DNA of 64,000 nt, taken from contig NZ_JTKH01000024.1 of assembly GCF_000827885.1 (NCBI RefSeq), positions 682,001 to 746,000 of the forward strand. The letters are read 5' to 3'. Below, in pieces: positions 25,149 to 33,926 of this stretch (its first letter is position 1; the number at the start of each line of letters is the position of its first letter). The notes below the pieces were generated by a model, which saw only the letters and a program-made list of their open reading frames with translations, did no database searches and was not told the DNA's origin. The position numbers and the translations under genes were made by a program. This DNA is from Vibrio renipiscarius (GTDB lineage: Bacteria > Pseudomonadota > Gammaproteobacteria > Enterobacterales > Vibrionaceae).

Positions 25149-27062
25149 TTACAGCTTAAAGCTGCCTACCATGGTATCTAAGCGCTGTGACAAGTCTTTC
25201 AGCTCAGCACTGGCGAGTGCCAATTCTTCTGCTGTACTGGTTGTGGCTTCATTAATCGCGTTGATTTCTTCAATATTGTGGTTGATGGTGTACACCACGG
25301 TCGATTGCTCTTCAGTCGCGGTGGCGACTTGGGTGTTGCGATCGGCAATATCATGAATACGCTCAGAGATCGTCGATAATACCTCTACCGCCTCATCGGA
25401 TGAAGAGACCCCTTCTTGCGTCAGTAACTTTCCAGACGCCATCGCCACGACCGCATCTTTCGCATCATTTTGTAGCTGATTGATCATTTTTTGAATTTCG
25501 TTGGTCGAGTCGGCAGTGCGACTGGCCAGATTACGAACTTCATCGGCAACAACGGCAAAGCCGCGTCCTTGCTCTCCGGCGCGAGCCGCTTCAATCGCCG
25601 CGTTTAACGCCAGCAAATTGGTTTGGTCAGAAATGTCGCGAATAACATCTAAGATAGAGCCAATCTCTTGAGTAGTAAGAGCTAATTTTTCAACCACATG
25701 CCCAGTATTATCAATATCATCAGCGAGACGATTGATCATCTCTTTCGCATTGATGACGACATTTTGCCCCACCTGAGTATTGTTGGATGCGAGTGCCGCG
25801 GTATCGGCTGCTGTCGAGGCATTCGACGCGATTTCACTGATGGTGGCGCCCATTTGGTTAATCGCGGTCACGACTTGAATGGTTTGATCGCGTTGAAGTT
25901 GGCTATTGTCGTAAGTGGAATGCGCTCGACTTGAGACGTTTTCAGCGGCCGATTGCAAGGCGTGGCTTGTCTCTGCCACTTCGGTCATTGATTGATGAAT
26001 TTTTTCAATAAAGCCATTAAAGCCTTCAGAGAGTTGACCGATCTCATCGTGGTTTTTAATTTCGATACGTTGTGACAAATCACCATCGCCTTTGCCTAGG
26101 TCACTAAAACGCATGGCAATAGCACGAATGGGTTGGGTAATGCTATTGGCAAGTAAAACACCCAAGAAGATAAAGATGGCAGCGATGATAGCCGTTGTCA
26201 GGATCATTTGTTTCGCGACCGCCGCTAACTCAGCAAACACTTCCGCCACTGGCACAACGCCGATGACGAACCAATCCATCGAAGGCACATAAGTGCTGGA
26301 TACAAAAACGCGTTCGCCTTGGTATTTCGCTTCAATGAGGTTGAAACCAAACTTATTGAGCAACTTTGATGCTTCGGCCCCATAAAGGCGGTTCAGAGAG
26401 GCATTGGATGTGTTGCGGTCGCGGTGAATTTTAACCTGACCATTCGCATCGGTAAGAAACACAAATCCGCTTTGTTCTATTTTGAAATTGTTGAGCAGCG
26501 ACACCATATCATCCATCGATTTAGACAGACCCGCCATGGTTAAACCGTGCAATAGCTGGAAGTTAGTGAACATCTTTACGTCACCATTTGGCTCTTGAAA
26601 GATGCTGACTGAGGTTTCATTACCCGATTGAGTAAAGCCAAAAAACCAACCATCTTGCTGGGGGTTAAGCTGACGTAAGAAGCCATCTTGGTTCCAATAG
26701 TACGCGGTATGACGGTTTGCGACTGAGGCATCGTTGAGGCTGTATTGTTGACGAACGTTATTGAGTTCTTTGACCAACATCGCCTGTACATGAGGATCGA
26801 TTTCAGTGCCATCGACCGCATGTTTAATAAATTCGTTATTCGTGATTTGTTCAGCCGCAAGCTGCATTTCACTGACTTCACGGTCGATTTGGCTGCTAAT
26901 GTCATCAAGGATAGAGGGCAGCTCAATATCGATAAGGTGGTGCTCAAGCAAGCGACGAGATTGCTCCTGAGCGATGATGCCCATAATAATCGTGGATGCA
27001 AGCACGGCAAAGGTGATGCCCGCGACCACCTTCTGTTTGATGCTAATTGAACTTAATTTCAT
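25149..27062 (-). CDS. Methyl-accepting chemotaxis protein with Cache-type sensor
   Basis: The 637-residue receptor has a first membrane helix near residues 10-30, a ~245-residue periplasmic sensor that reads like a dCache domain ([40 protein letters not shown]), a second helix near 285-308, a HAMP domain ([22 protein letters not shown]), and a long signalling helix hairpin. The tip [20 protein letters not shown] is the invariant CheA/CheW-binding signature. No C-terminal NWETF pentapeptide is seen. The ligand is unknown. Cache domains of this kind often bind amino acids, sugars or organic acids directly. Confidence 0.92.
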   Translation of the reverse strand: MKLSSISIKQKVVAGITFAVLASTIIMGIIAQEQSRRLLEHHLIDIELPSILDDISSQIDREVSEMQLAAEQITNNEFIKHAVDGTEIDPHVQAMLVKELNNVRQQYSLNDASVANRHTAYYWNQDGFLRQLNPQQDGWFFGFTQSGNETSVSIFQEPNGDVKMFTNFQLLHGLTMAGLSKSMDDMVSLLNNFKIEQSGFVFLTDANGQVKIHRDRNTSNASLNRLYGAEASKLLNKFGFNLIEAKYQGERVFVSSTYVPSMDWFVIGVVPVAEVFAELAAVAKQMILTTAIIAAIFIFLGVLLANSITQPIRAIAMRFSDLGKGDGDLSQRIEIKNHDEIGQLSEGFNGFIEKIHQSMTEVAETSHALQSAAENVSSRAHSTYDNSQLQRDQTIQVVTAINQMGATISEIASNASTAADTAALASNNTQVGQNVVINAKEMINRLADDIDNTGHVVEKLALTTQEIGSILDVIRDISDQTNLLALNAAIEAARAGEQGRGFAVVADEVRNLASRTADSTNEIQKMINQLQNDAKDAVVAMASGKLLTQEGVSSSDEAVEVLSTISERIHDIADRNTQVATATEEQSTVVYTINHNIEEINAINEATTSTAEELALASAELKDLSQRLDTMVGSFKL

Positions 27063-27523
27063 TGGTTGATCGGCCTTTTTATAGCATGTCGTTATTGTGA
27101 GGTTTACGCGCCGGCTTACCTTAATTGGCGATGACTTCCATTCGTAGAGAGGTTCAACACGGGTAACATATCGACTGTTGTTTGCATTTCTTTACAAAAA
27201 AGTGAGATTTCAATCAAATTTATTGATGGGTTTATCAAGGTGTGTCGTGAGAATTTTACAAACGATAGTCAAGAGGAGTTGGAGAGGGGGAATGTCTTAG
27301 GGCAGGGATATTGTAAAGCGTCACAGCACGTTAATGTTTTCTGGCCTACTGTGACGGCAGACATGAGGCTTGCTCAGTTTCAATGTAGTACGGTTATTTG
27401 CAATAAAGTTAGTCACTTATGCCTAACCCATAGAAAAGGCAAATGACAGAATCGTGACCCCATTGCCTGCGATACGCCTCTCGTTTTAGCCTATGTGATG
27501 TTAACATACCGAATACGCATGGA
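27063..27523. other. 461-bp intergenic region
   Basis: It holds the promoters of the chemoreceptor gene and the acetyltransferase gene. A rightward frame at 27240-27446 is present but has an atypical composition and no ribosome binding site, so I do not call it. No recognised RNA or repeat is seen. Confidence 0.4.
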
Positions 27524-28003
27524 ATGACCTCTAATATACTGATGAACGACAATATGACCGTTACTTATCGCGCAATAGAACAAGATGAATTTGCCATGAT
27601 GGCGCAGCTAGAACAGCAATGCTTTGGCGCTCATGCTCTGCCGGATTTCTTTTTTCGTCAGTCTTACGATTGCTGGCCAAAAGGATGCTTTGCTGCGTTT
27701 CAAGAGCAAAAGATGCAGGCGTTTTTGATCCTCGCACAAAGTGAAACGCAAGATATCGGTTGGATTCTATCGGTGGCAGTGTTGCCTGAACGGCAAGGTC
27801 AAGGCATTGGGCGAAAGCTACTGACTCAATTACTGGAGCGGCAGAGTTACGCTCGCGTTCGCTTAACGGTTGACCCTGAAAATCCCGCGGCGCTGTGTCT
27901 ATATCAATCACTTGGTTTTAGTAAAATTGCGGAAGAAGCTGATTACTTTGGACCTAACCAAACGCGCTGGGTGATGGAATATAGCCCTAACTTATCAATA
28001 TGA
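27524..28003 (+). CDS. GNAT-family N-acetyltransferase
   Basis: The 159-residue protein has the GNAT acetyl-CoA binding loop in SVAVLPERQGQGIGRKLLTQLLE and a following ARVRLTVDPENPAALCLYQSLGF segment, motif B of RimI-like enzymes. It should acetylate an amine, perhaps a protein N-terminus as RimI does, but the substrate is not known. Start choice is uncertain: ATGs at 27524, 27542 and 27554 are in frame and none has a strong ribosome binding site. It is followed 70 bp later by a DUF5062 gene. Confidence 0.85.
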   Translation: MTSNILMNDNMTVTYRAIEQDEFAMMAQLEQQCFGAHALPDFFFRQSYDCWPKGCFAAFQEQKMQAFLILAQSETQDIGWILSVAVLPERQGQGIGRKLLTQLLERQSYARVRLTVDPENPAALCLYQSLGFSKIAEEADYFGPNQTRWVMEYSPNLSI

Positions 28004-28072
28004 GAGCTTACTAACACGCGGCTTGTGACAGTTAAGGTATTCTAAGTGCAAGCGAAGAAGAGGATTCTATTC

Positions 28073-28333
28073 ATGTCAAAAAGCACCAAGCTTCATAACG
28101 AAGATAAACTGGTTAAAAAGGCACTTGAGATTGGCGGGAAGATGGCAAAAATGCAAGGTTTTGAACTTCCGCAATCACCACAACCGCTAAGAGTAAAAGC
28201 GATTTATCTATTTTTGGTTGATGCCAAACAGATCACGCCACTGCCTGAAAGTAAGCTTGATGGTGCGAATATCAAACACAGGCTAGCACTTTGGATTCAT
28301 AGCGCGTTACCGGATAACGAGCCGTTGAAGTAG
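28073..28333 (+). CDS. DUF5062 family protein
   Basis: The 86-residue protein has the HNEDKLVKKALEIGGKMAKMQGF and LALWIHSALPDNEPLK blocks that I associate with DUF5062, a small cytoplasmic family confined largely to Vibrionales and relatives. AAGAGG lies about ten bases before the ATG at 28073, which supports that start over the ATG-like codon at 28046. No activity is known for the family. A terminator follows at 28354. Confidence 0.75.
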   Translation: MSKSTKLHNEDKLVKKALEIGGKMAKMQGFELPQSPQPLRVKAIYLFLVDAKQITPLPESKLDGANIKHRLALWIHSALPDNEPLK

Positions 28334-28669
28334 GCATTTTGGTTAATTGATGCAAGGCGAATCGAATAGGTTCGCCTTTTTGTTTTTGGTTGCCGTTAAC
28401 TGAGCTGGTATGTCCCATTGATCAATCTGCTAATTTCTTCGCGGTGCATTCTCGTGATGTATCACAAGGTAAATTTGACCTATCACAGAATACTTCTACC
28501 TTTGCATCTATTTAGCTGGATTTCGTAGTTAAGTTTATGTTTTTATTTAAAAATACTCACTAAAGTTGAACTAAAGAAAGAGCGAGACAGAAAATGTCGG
28601 TATTTAAATATAGAATTTTTTAGTCTAATAGCTGTTAGTTGCTATCCATGTTCAGAGGAGGAACGATAA
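28334..28669. other. Intergenic region before GFA gene
   Basis: After the terminator at 28354-28381 the DNA is A+T-rich and has no gene. Near its right end GTTAGTTGC (about 28636-28644) is the inverse of GCAGCTAAC found just after the GFA gene, with one mismatch. Confidence 0.45.
28354..28381 (+). terminator. Rho-independent terminator after DUF5062 gene
   Basis: AAGGCGAA (28354-28361) pairs with TTCGCCTT (28371-28378) around a 9-nt loop, followed by a T-run to 28381. Confidence 0.85.
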
Positions 28670-29086
28670 ATGGACTATCCACTTAAAGGTGCATGTCAGT
28701 GCGGGCAAGTTACCTATGAATTACATGAAAAACCATTAATGGTCTTTGCTTGTCACTGTACAGAGTGTCAAAAGTTATCTACTAGCCCATTTAGCATCAC
28801 AGCAGTTGTCGATGCCGAGAAAATTGAGTTTTCTGGCCAACTGAAAAGTTGGGAGCGTTTAGCTGATAGTGGTAATCGTAATTGCGCGATGTTCTGTCCA
28901 AATTGTGGAAACAGAATTTATCATTTCAACCCAGATGCTCCTGAAACAGTAAAGTTAAAGCTAAAACCAATTGATATATCGCTAGCTGATATTTTCGAAC
29001 CTCAAGCACATGTTTGGGTTAGCGAAAAACTAGATTGGTATCAAATACCAAATAATGTAAAGATCTTTCCTAAGCAGCCGGGCTAG
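28670..29086 (+). CDS. GFA-family (glutathione-dependent formaldehyde-activating-like) zinc protein
   Basis: The 138-residue protein has the Gfa/CENP-V zinc pattern: GACQCGQVTYE near residue 6, ACHCTECQKLS near residue 27, and MFCPNCGNRIYHF near residue 75, giving three pairs of Cys ligands. Members bind zinc and S-(hydroxymethyl)glutathione-like ligands, but most have no proven reaction. GAGGAGG is about ten bases upstream of the ATG. The gene looks more A+T-rich than its neighbours and lies between near-inverse short sequences (GTTAGTTGC left and GCAGCTAAC right), so acquisition as a cassette is possible. Confidence 0.85.
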   Translation: MDYPLKGACQCGQVTYELHEKPLMVFACHCTECQKLSTSPFSITAVVDAEKIEFSGQLKSWERLADSGNRNCAMFCPNCGNRIYHFNPDAPETVKLKLKPIDISLADIFEPQAHVWVSEKLDWYQIPNNVKIFPKQPG

Positions 29087-29194
29087 CAGCTAACCAATAA
29101 GGATTAAGCGCTGCGTAGCCTGCGTTAAATCCCGGGTGCTGAACAAGCCCGAAGCCTCCTTATTATTAATTCCTACTGACACCTACCCAATTAA

Positions 29195-29218
29195 AAAAGC
29201 CGAGTTGACTCGGCTTTT
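29195..29218. terminator. Bidirectional terminator, GFA / hypothetical gene
   Basis: AAAAGCCGAGT (29195-29205) and ACTCGGCTTTT (29208-29218) form a near-perfect hairpin with A- and T-runs on both strands. Confidence 0.88.
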
Positions 29219-29229
29219 CTGTGACTAGA

Positions 29230-29547
29230 CTATCGAGCGAGCGTGACGTCTAACTCGTCGATGGCAACGGTTAGTGCTTCAATGCCGAACTTGGCAATCT
29301 GCTTTTCATTTTTTGATAGCTCGGTACGAGCAAAGAACAGCTCGCTCTCATCAATGTGCGGTAAGTGCATTAACAGTTCTTTGTACTTTAATAAGCGGTA
29401 TTGAGACTTATTGATTCGAGCGTAAAACTCATCACTTGAGCCATTCGCCATTTTCTCAATATCGGCGATTAATTTTCCGATAAGGAGTTGCATATTGCGA
29501 AATGATTCATCGCATTCTGCATCATAGCGTTCATTATTTTTGTCCAT
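29230..29547 (-). CDS. Small uncharacterised helical protein
   Basis: The ~105-residue cytoplasmic protein is predicted all-helical and rich in Lys, Glu and Leu (MQLLIGKLIADIEKMANGSSDEF; KYKELLMHLPHIDESELFFARTELSKNEKQI). No signal peptide or membrane segment. I take ATG 29547; a TTG nine bases upstream is possible. It faces an XRE-type regulator gene across about 140 bp, and that regulator could control it. No family is recognised. Confidence 0.6.
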   Translation of the reverse strand: MDKNNERYDAECDESFRNMQLLIGKLIADIEKMANGSSDEFYARINKSQYRLLKYKELLMHLPHIDESELFFARTELSKNEKQIAKFGIEALTVAIDELDVTLAR

Positions 29548-29686
29548 TACTACCAACCGTTCGATGCTAACTGTTTAAAAATCAGAGCATTGTGTGAACT
29601 GTTTCATGGAGGGTAAATATGACCTGGTCAACATGGTCTGCTTATTGCGTTAATTAGGTCAAACCTGTCCTTTTTAGGAGCTGACT

Positions 29687-30004
29687 ATGATTGATCCCAT
29701 TGTGACCGTGTTAACGACTCGACGTAAATCGGCCAACATGACCCGTGCGGAAATGGCTGAAATTGCAGGCATGAGTTTGAAAACCTATCAAAGGATTGAA
29801 CGAGGAGAATCCGACATGAAGTTGTCGCAGTTTCGCGCCATCATTCGAGCGCTTGATTTAACGGAATTGGATATCGCGTTGGATATTAAAGGCATTCAAC
29901 CGGCTACCGCATCTGATCTTGTCGCGGCTTGTCGATTGTTAAACCATGATGCTCAGAGATCGTTGATGCGCTTCTTACTCCTGATTGCAAAAAATAAATT
30001 TTAG
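29687..30004 (+). CDS. XRE-family helix-turn-helix regulator
   Basis: The 105-residue protein has an HTH of the Cro/C1 type in the first 60 residues (MTRAEMAEIAGMSLKTYQRIERGESDMKLSQF) and an ~40-residue helical tail. TTAGGAGC lies about seven bases before the ATG. It is divergent from the small helical protein gene. It may regulate that gene or act more widely; no operator is evident in the 139-bp gap beyond the start sequences. Confidence 0.85.
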   Translation: MIDPIVTVLTTRRKSANMTRAEMAEIAGMSLKTYQRIERGESDMKLSQFRAIIRALDLTELDIALDIKGIQPATASDLVAACRLLNHDAQRSLMRFLLLIAKNKF

Positions 30005-30084
30005 CGATTTGAGCGTATAACGGCGTATTTTCACGCTACCTTTAATAGTCAAGTATCAAAAGAATAGAGAAGGTTAGCTTGGTT

Positions 30085-30681
30085 ATGCATCGACAATGGT
30101 GGCTAGCAATAGTGGTTATGTTACCGGTTTTAGTTTGGGCTGAAACCGGTCAGGAAGGCGGGGATGAACCCGCAGGGCAGGCTCTTGTTCAAATCAATAT
30201 GTCGCTTGAACTCGAGGGTATAGAGCGCTCTATCGATGCCACGAAGCAGTCCCTTGATTCGATCGGCGAAGCGCTTCAGCGCATTTCTCATAGCGATACT
30301 CTGACCGATGAGCAAAAAGAGGTGTTGGGCCATACACTCAATAACCTTGATCAACTCACTTTACTTTCACAACAGTCGATGGCGAAATTGCCACAGGCTT
30401 TCAATCAAACCAGCGATAAACTGGTGACGACAAGTCAGCATTTTCTTGATGATATCCAACTCAAACTGCTATTGATTGTTGGTGCTATCGCGGTGATTTT
30501 GTTGGCGGCTTTGGCCGGATTGTACTGGTTTGTTGTACGCCCTTTACAAGCCACGTTAATTACCGCATCAGGTAATGTCTCTTCGATGGCAAAAGCGATT
30601 CAGATTACGGCGCAGGCCTTAGAAAATAGCACCAATAAACAGCAAGAAATTATGCAGAAGTTGGATAAAAACGCGGATTAA
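30085..30681 (+). CDS. Predicted membrane protein with periplasmic helical domain
   Basis: The 198-residue protein has a signal peptide (WWLAIVVMLPVLVWA) and a ~100-residue periplasmic helical region with coiled-coil character (IERSIDATKQSLDSIGEALQR). One transmembrane helix follows near residues 130-152 (LLLIVGAIAVILLAALAGLYWFV), then a short cytoplasmic helix resembling a HAMP start (VVRPLQATLITASGNV). It looks like the input half of a chemoreceptor or kinase without an output domain. The frame ends normally in TAA, so it may be a real small membrane protein rather than a truncation. The ATG at 30085 is preferred. Confidence 0.6.
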   Translation: MHRQWWLAIVVMLPVLVWAETGQEGGDEPAGQALVQINMSLELEGIERSIDATKQSLDSIGEALQRISHSDTLTDEQKEVLGHTLNNLDQLTLLSQQSMAKLPQAFNQTSDKLVTTSQHFLDDIQLKLLLIVGAIAVILLAALAGLYWFVVRPLQATLITASGNVSSMAKAIQITAQALENSTNKQQEIMQKLDKNAD

Positions 30682-30861
30682 CGAAGGGGAATCGTTGCGA
30701 TGTCGTCATTTCTGGTCGTGCTTTATCGATTGAGTTGATGTGCACGAAAGTGCGCTTTGGCCGGTTTGATATTTGAAGGAGATAATCTTTGGGTTTGCTG
30801 TAGTGAAAGAGTAGAATGCGTTTTTTTTACCAATACTAGGTGTTCCGTGTCTATTCCTTCT

Positions 30862-31473
30862 ATGGCAGATTCAATCATTGTGCTCGATTTCGAGACCACG
30901 GGCCTTTCGCCTCAGCAAGGCGATCGAGCAATTGAAATTGGTGCGGTGAAACTGCATCAAGGTGAAGTGGTTGATCGTTTTCAGCGGTTAATGAATCCAG
31001 GCTTTCGTGTGAGTGGTTTTATTGAAGGTTATACCGGTATCACGAACAATATGCTCAGTAGCGCAGCCAGTTGTGCCGAAGTTATGGATGAGTTTGCCGA
31101 CTTCATTCAAGGCAGCAACCTACTGGCGCACAATGCCTCCTTTGACCAACGTTTTTTGGATGCTGAATTGGCACTGATTCAGCGTGATTATGCGGGTCGT
31201 TTCGCTTGCTCTTTATTGGTATCACGCCGTTTGCACCAAGAATCATCTTCACACAAGCTGGGTGATCTGGTGCGTTATCATAATATTGACAATGATGGTG
31301 TGTTTCACCGTGCGTTAGCCGATGCCGAAATGACGGCAAGATTATGGGATGTTCAGTTAGCCACATTACGCGATAAATATGGCATTGCGCAGCCGAGTTT
31401 TGAGTTGATGACCAAGATCGCGAAAACGCCTAAGGCATCCGTCGATAATCTACTCAAAAAAATCATTCGTTAA
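30862..31473 (+). CDS. DnaQ-like 3'-5' exonuclease (DEDDh)
   Basis: The 203-residue protein has all three DEDDh exonuclease motifs: VLDFETTG (Asp9, Glu11), AHNASFDQRF, and HRALADAEMT, where the last His and Asp complete the site. It resembles the exonuclease domain of DNA polymerase III epsilon but has no tail for the polymerase. It probably trims single-stranded DNA or RNA. The ATG at 30862 has no strong ribosome binding site; a GTG at 30847 preceded by TAGGTG is an alternative giving five more residues. An in-frame extension to 30757 is not credible. Confidence 0.85.
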   Translation: MADSIIVLDFETTGLSPQQGDRAIEIGAVKLHQGEVVDRFQRLMNPGFRVSGFIEGYTGITNNMLSSAASCAEVMDEFADFIQGSNLLAHNASFDQRFLDAELALIQRDYAGRFACSLLVSRRLHQESSSHKLGDLVRYHNIDNDGVFHRALADAEMTARLWDVQLATLRDKYGIAQPSFELMTKIAKTPKASVDNLLKKIIR

Positions 31474-31520
31474 TTACTCCTCTCTTAACGCATGACTTTC
31501 ACAATCTAATATTTCGATTT

Positions 31521-31555
31521 AGTTATTGGCATATGCCAATAACTGGCGATATAGT
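31521..31555 (+). promoter_or_regulatory. 24-bp perfect palindrome over a sigma-70 promoter
   Basis: AGTTATTGGCAT followed by its exact reverse complement spans 31521-31544. It covers a -35-like TTGGCA (31526-31531) which is 18 bp from a -10-like TATAGT (31550-31555). The downstream NifX-like and NqrM-like genes would be driven by it, and the DUF134 protein encoded nearby is the likely binder. Confidence 0.65.
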
Positions 31556-31586
31556 GTGCTTTTGTTCTTCTAGGGCAGGAGCCACT

Positions 31587-32054
31587 ATGATCTACGCTAT
31601 CCCTTGTCTTGATAATCTCGTCTCTAACCATTTCTCTCGCGCACCGCAAATCGTGATCTTTGATCAAGCGGCGAACACGCACAAAATCATTACGCTCACC
31701 GAGACCCCCTCTCACTGTGGAAAGAAGAAGCAGTGGATGGCATTGATGGCAGAGCAGCGAGTTGATGCCGTTGTCGTACGTTCTATTGGTAAGAAGATGC
31801 TGCGCGCTTTGTTTGATCTCAATCTCCTCGTTTTAGCCGCGCCACCCAAAGCGGAGATTAACCAATTGGATTACACCGCACTCATGCCGGTAACGAGCTT
31901 GGATTACGGTAAAGATCCGAAAAAATCGACTCGCGGTTGTGGCAGTCAAAAAGCCTGTGGTGGCAAGACAGCTAAGACTGCTGCGGGTACGAAATCGCCG
32001 TTGATGAGTTCATTGCAAAAAGGCTTCACCATGATTACAAGGATCGCCAAATGA
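31587..32054 (+). CDS. NifB/NifX-type (dinitrogenase iron-molybdenum cofactor) family protein
   Basis: The 155-residue protein starts MIYAIPCLDNLVSNHFSRAP, then has IVIFDQAANTHKII and RVDAVVVRSIGKKMLRALFDLNL, the beta-alpha-beta core of the NifX/NafY cofactor-binding domain. A Cys/Gly/Lys-rich tail near residues 117-145 (RGCGSQKACGGK) could bind metal. GGCAGGAG lies about ten bases before the ATG at 31587, making it the start. The gene overlaps the NqrM-like gene by four bases. The group with DUF134 recurs in other bacteria where it is associated with Fe-S or molybdenum metabolism, but the function is unproven. Confidence 0.78.
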   Translation: MIYAIPCLDNLVSNHFSRAPQIVIFDQAANTHKIITLTETPSHCGKKKQWMALMAEQRVDAVVVRSIGKKMLRALFDLNLLVLAAPPKAEINQLDYTALMPVTSLDYGKDPKKSTRGCGSQKACGGKTAKTAAGTKSPLMSSLQKGFTMITRIAK

Positions 32055-32266
32055 CCTTTTTTTTGACTTTAATTGGCTTCGTTACCGTGGTGGCGTTAAT
32101 GGCCATAGGTGTGGTTTTTTCTCGCAAGCCGATCGCAGGCAGTTGCGGTGGCCTAGCCAGCATTGAAATTGAACGGGAATGTAATTGTGAAGAAGTGTGC
32201 GATGAGCACCGCAAGACGTTATATCAAATTAGCGAGCCTCAGGCGAAAGCGCTGAGAACGCCCTGA
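32051..32266 (+). CDS. NqrM-like (DUF539) small membrane protein
   Basis: The 71-residue protein has one N-terminal membrane helix (FFLTLIGFVTVVALMAIGVVF) and a cysteine cluster GSCGGLAS, then CNCEEVCDEHR, matching the four-cysteine pattern of NqrM, which helps deliver iron to Na+-translocating NADH:quinone oxidoreductase. The canonical nqrM normally lies with the nqr operon, which is not here, so this is likely a paralogue serving another iron site. The start ATG overlaps the stop of the NifX-like gene (ATGA). Confidence 0.72.
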   Translation: MTFFLTLIGFVTVVALMAIGVVFSRKPIAGSCGGLASIEIERECNCEEVCDEHRKTLYQISEPQAKALRTP

Positions 32267-32284
32267 CATAATAGCGGCTGAGGT

Positions 32285-32572
32285 TTATTGCTCTTTTTCT
32301 GTGGCTAATATCAGGGCGTGGCCGTTGACTAGACAATGCGCCACTTTGCTTCTCGCTCGTTTGACGATGTTACCAAAGGTTTGACGTGAAACCTGCATTT
32401 GCGTGGCGGCATCCAGTTGGCTCAAACCGTCTTGGTCTGCCAAGCGAAGTGCTTCAAGTTCTTCGGCGTGCAATTCAATATGTTCCAATTCAGTCATTGG
32501 AACACCATTTGGCTTGAAGCAAGAATAAGGTGCACGAGCACAGATTTTGCGTTGTATTTTCGGTCGAGCCAT
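32285..32572 (-). CDS. DUF134 (UPF0251) family DNA-binding protein
   Basis: The 95-residue protein carries the DUF134 opening MARPKIQRKICARAPYSCF and a sigma-70-region-4-like helix-turn-helix (ELEALRLADQDGLSQLDAATQMQVSRQTFGNIVKRAR). The convergent pair NifX-like/NqrM-like and this gene form a common arrangement. It is the obvious candidate to bind the palindrome at 31521-31544. Whether it acts as repressor or activator cannot be read from the sequence. Confidence 0.82.
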   Translation of the reverse strand: MARPKIQRKICARAPYSCFKPNGVPMTELEHIELHAEELEALRLADQDGLSQLDAATQMQVSRQTFGNIVKRARSKVAHCLVNGHALILATEKEQ

Positions 32573-32637
32573 ATTGCTTTCCTAGGGTTGTGTTGCCATC
32601 ACCGAGTAGCACAACACATTGAATTTAACGAGGGTGC

Positions 32638-33048
32638 ATGATACTTCCATCCAACCCCCAATCACACTGTCAATGTGTGGTTTGTTGCCAACCTTTTTTC
32701 TCAGAGCACTGCATCGAGTATGAGGCGAGCGGTGATCATAGCGTGCAGGCAATCATTGTCGCAACACAAAAAGTGCAGGGTTATGCGGGTGTGATGCAAG
32801 GTGGCCTTGTGACCGCATTGCATGATAGCGCAATGCTGCATTGCTTATTTTACCGTGATGTGATGGCGATGACCGCCAGCTTAGAAGTGCGTTTTCATCA
32901 TCCTGTACCGCTTGAATGCGAATTGCGTGTGCAAGCGCAGTGGGTGAAGAATAACCGCCGGATCCATTGGTTGAAAAGTGAAATTTGGTGTGATGGCGTC
33001 TTGTATTCCTCCGCGAGTAGCCGATTTATGTCTCTTGCTGATCATTAA
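32638..33048 (+). CDS. PaaI-type hotdog-fold thioesterase
   Basis: The 136-residue protein has the hotdog pattern with YAGVMQGGLVTALHDSAMLH, the catalytic helix entry of PaaI/YbgC-type thioesterases, and a following strand MTASLEVRFHHPVPL. The N-terminus bears a CxxC (QCVVCCQPFF). It should hydrolyse an acyl-CoA. CGAGGG lies a few bases before the ATG. Acyl specificity is unknown. The flanking DUF134 gene is transcribed away from it. Confidence 0.78.
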   Translation: MILPSNPQSHCQCVVCCQPFFSEHCIEYEASGDHSVQAIIVATQKVQGYAGVMQGGLVTALHDSAMLHCLFYRDVMAMTASLEVRFHHPVPLECELRVQAQWVKNNRRIHWLKSEIWCDGVLYSSASSRFMSLADH

Positions 33049-33153
33049 TCTAGACCATCGCCTTTATCATTGCTGTTGGGCATTAAAATTGATTCTTTAG
33101 GCTGGTACACTCTTTGTTATTTTCATCAAAATCTGAATGAACAAGGAGTCTCG

Positions 33154-33840
33154 ATGACAACGTCAACCTATCCAATTGCCGGAGTTTATCGCGGAAAAGT
33201 CGCCCAATTTCAGGGTATGCAAACAGCCATGAACAAATCATCGGTGACAGGTGAAATCGCTCTGACTTTAACAGGATTAGAGGGCGATGAGTGTTTTGAG
33301 ACCAAATTTCATGGTGGAGCAGAACGCGCCTTGCATCAATATCCTGCCGAGCATTATGACTATTGGGCGAAGAAATACCGCAGTGACTCAGAGTGGTGTG
33401 CGCCAGGGATGGGGGAAAACATCAGCACATTGGGTATGACAGAAGCGGACGTCTGTATTGGTGACCGCTATCAGTGGGGGACGGCGATCATTGAAGTGAG
33501 CCAACCGCGCTCACCATGCATGAAGTTGAGTCAGCGTTGGGGTGTCGAAAATTTCGCGGTGGATATGCAAGACATCAGTCGCTGTGGTTGGCTATATCGA
33601 GTGATACAAGCGGGCAAAGTGAGTGTTGATCATCCTCTTGTTTTGATTGAGCGAGTAGAAAATCCACTCTCGATCCTTGCCGTTTGTGAGCGTTACTTTG
33701 GCGATCCGCTTAATCGTGTTGGATTAGAGGAACTGCTCGCGCAAGATCGCTTATCGAACAACTGGCGAGCCAATGTTGAAAAACGCCTTGTTAGCGGTGA
33801 CATTGAAAACTGGAATTTTCGTTTGCTTGGCCACGCTTAA
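33154..33840 (+). CDS. yiiM: MOSC-domain protein, YiiM-like
   Basis: The 228-residue protein resembles E. coli YiiM (224 residues): LTGLEGDECFETKFHGGAERALHQY early, then GMGENISTLGMTEADVCIGD and SQPRSPCMKLSQRWG, where the conserved cysteine would bind the molybdenum cofactor. YiiM contributes to reduction of N-hydroxylated bases such as 6-hydroxylaminopurine. AAGGAG precedes the ATG at 33154; a frame back to 33070 lacks a good site. It is convergent with the LacI-type gene, with a hairpin between. Confidence 0.83.
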   Translation: MTTSTYPIAGVYRGKVAQFQGMQTAMNKSSVTGEIALTLTGLEGDECFETKFHGGAERALHQYPAEHYDYWAKKYRSDSEWCAPGMGENISTLGMTEADVCIGDRYQWGTAIIEVSQPRSPCMKLSQRWGVENFAVDMQDISRCGWLYRVIQAGKVSVDHPLVLIERVENPLSILAVCERYFGDPLNRVGLEELLAQDRLSNNWRANVEKRLVSGDIENWNFRLLGHA

Positions 33841-33884
33841 TGGTGTGTCTAAGCGGCGTTTAAAAAAGACAGTCGCAGCATAAG

Positions 33885-33913
33885 AAAGCCAGTCATTGAG
33901 ACTGGCTTTTTGC
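33885..33913. terminator. Terminator between yiiM-like and LacI-type genes
   Basis: AAAGCCAGTC (33885-33894) pairs with GACTGGCTTT (33900-33909) around a 5-nt loop, with T-rich sequence after it on the plus strand and also on the minus strand. Confidence 0.87.
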
Positions 33914-33926
33914 TTTTAATTCGGGG

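Noticed and set aside
27240..27446. Rightward 68-codon frame in the chemoreceptor/GNAT gap
   Set aside because: No ribosome binding site and no recognisable protein pattern; the region is ordinary A+T-rich intergenic DNA.
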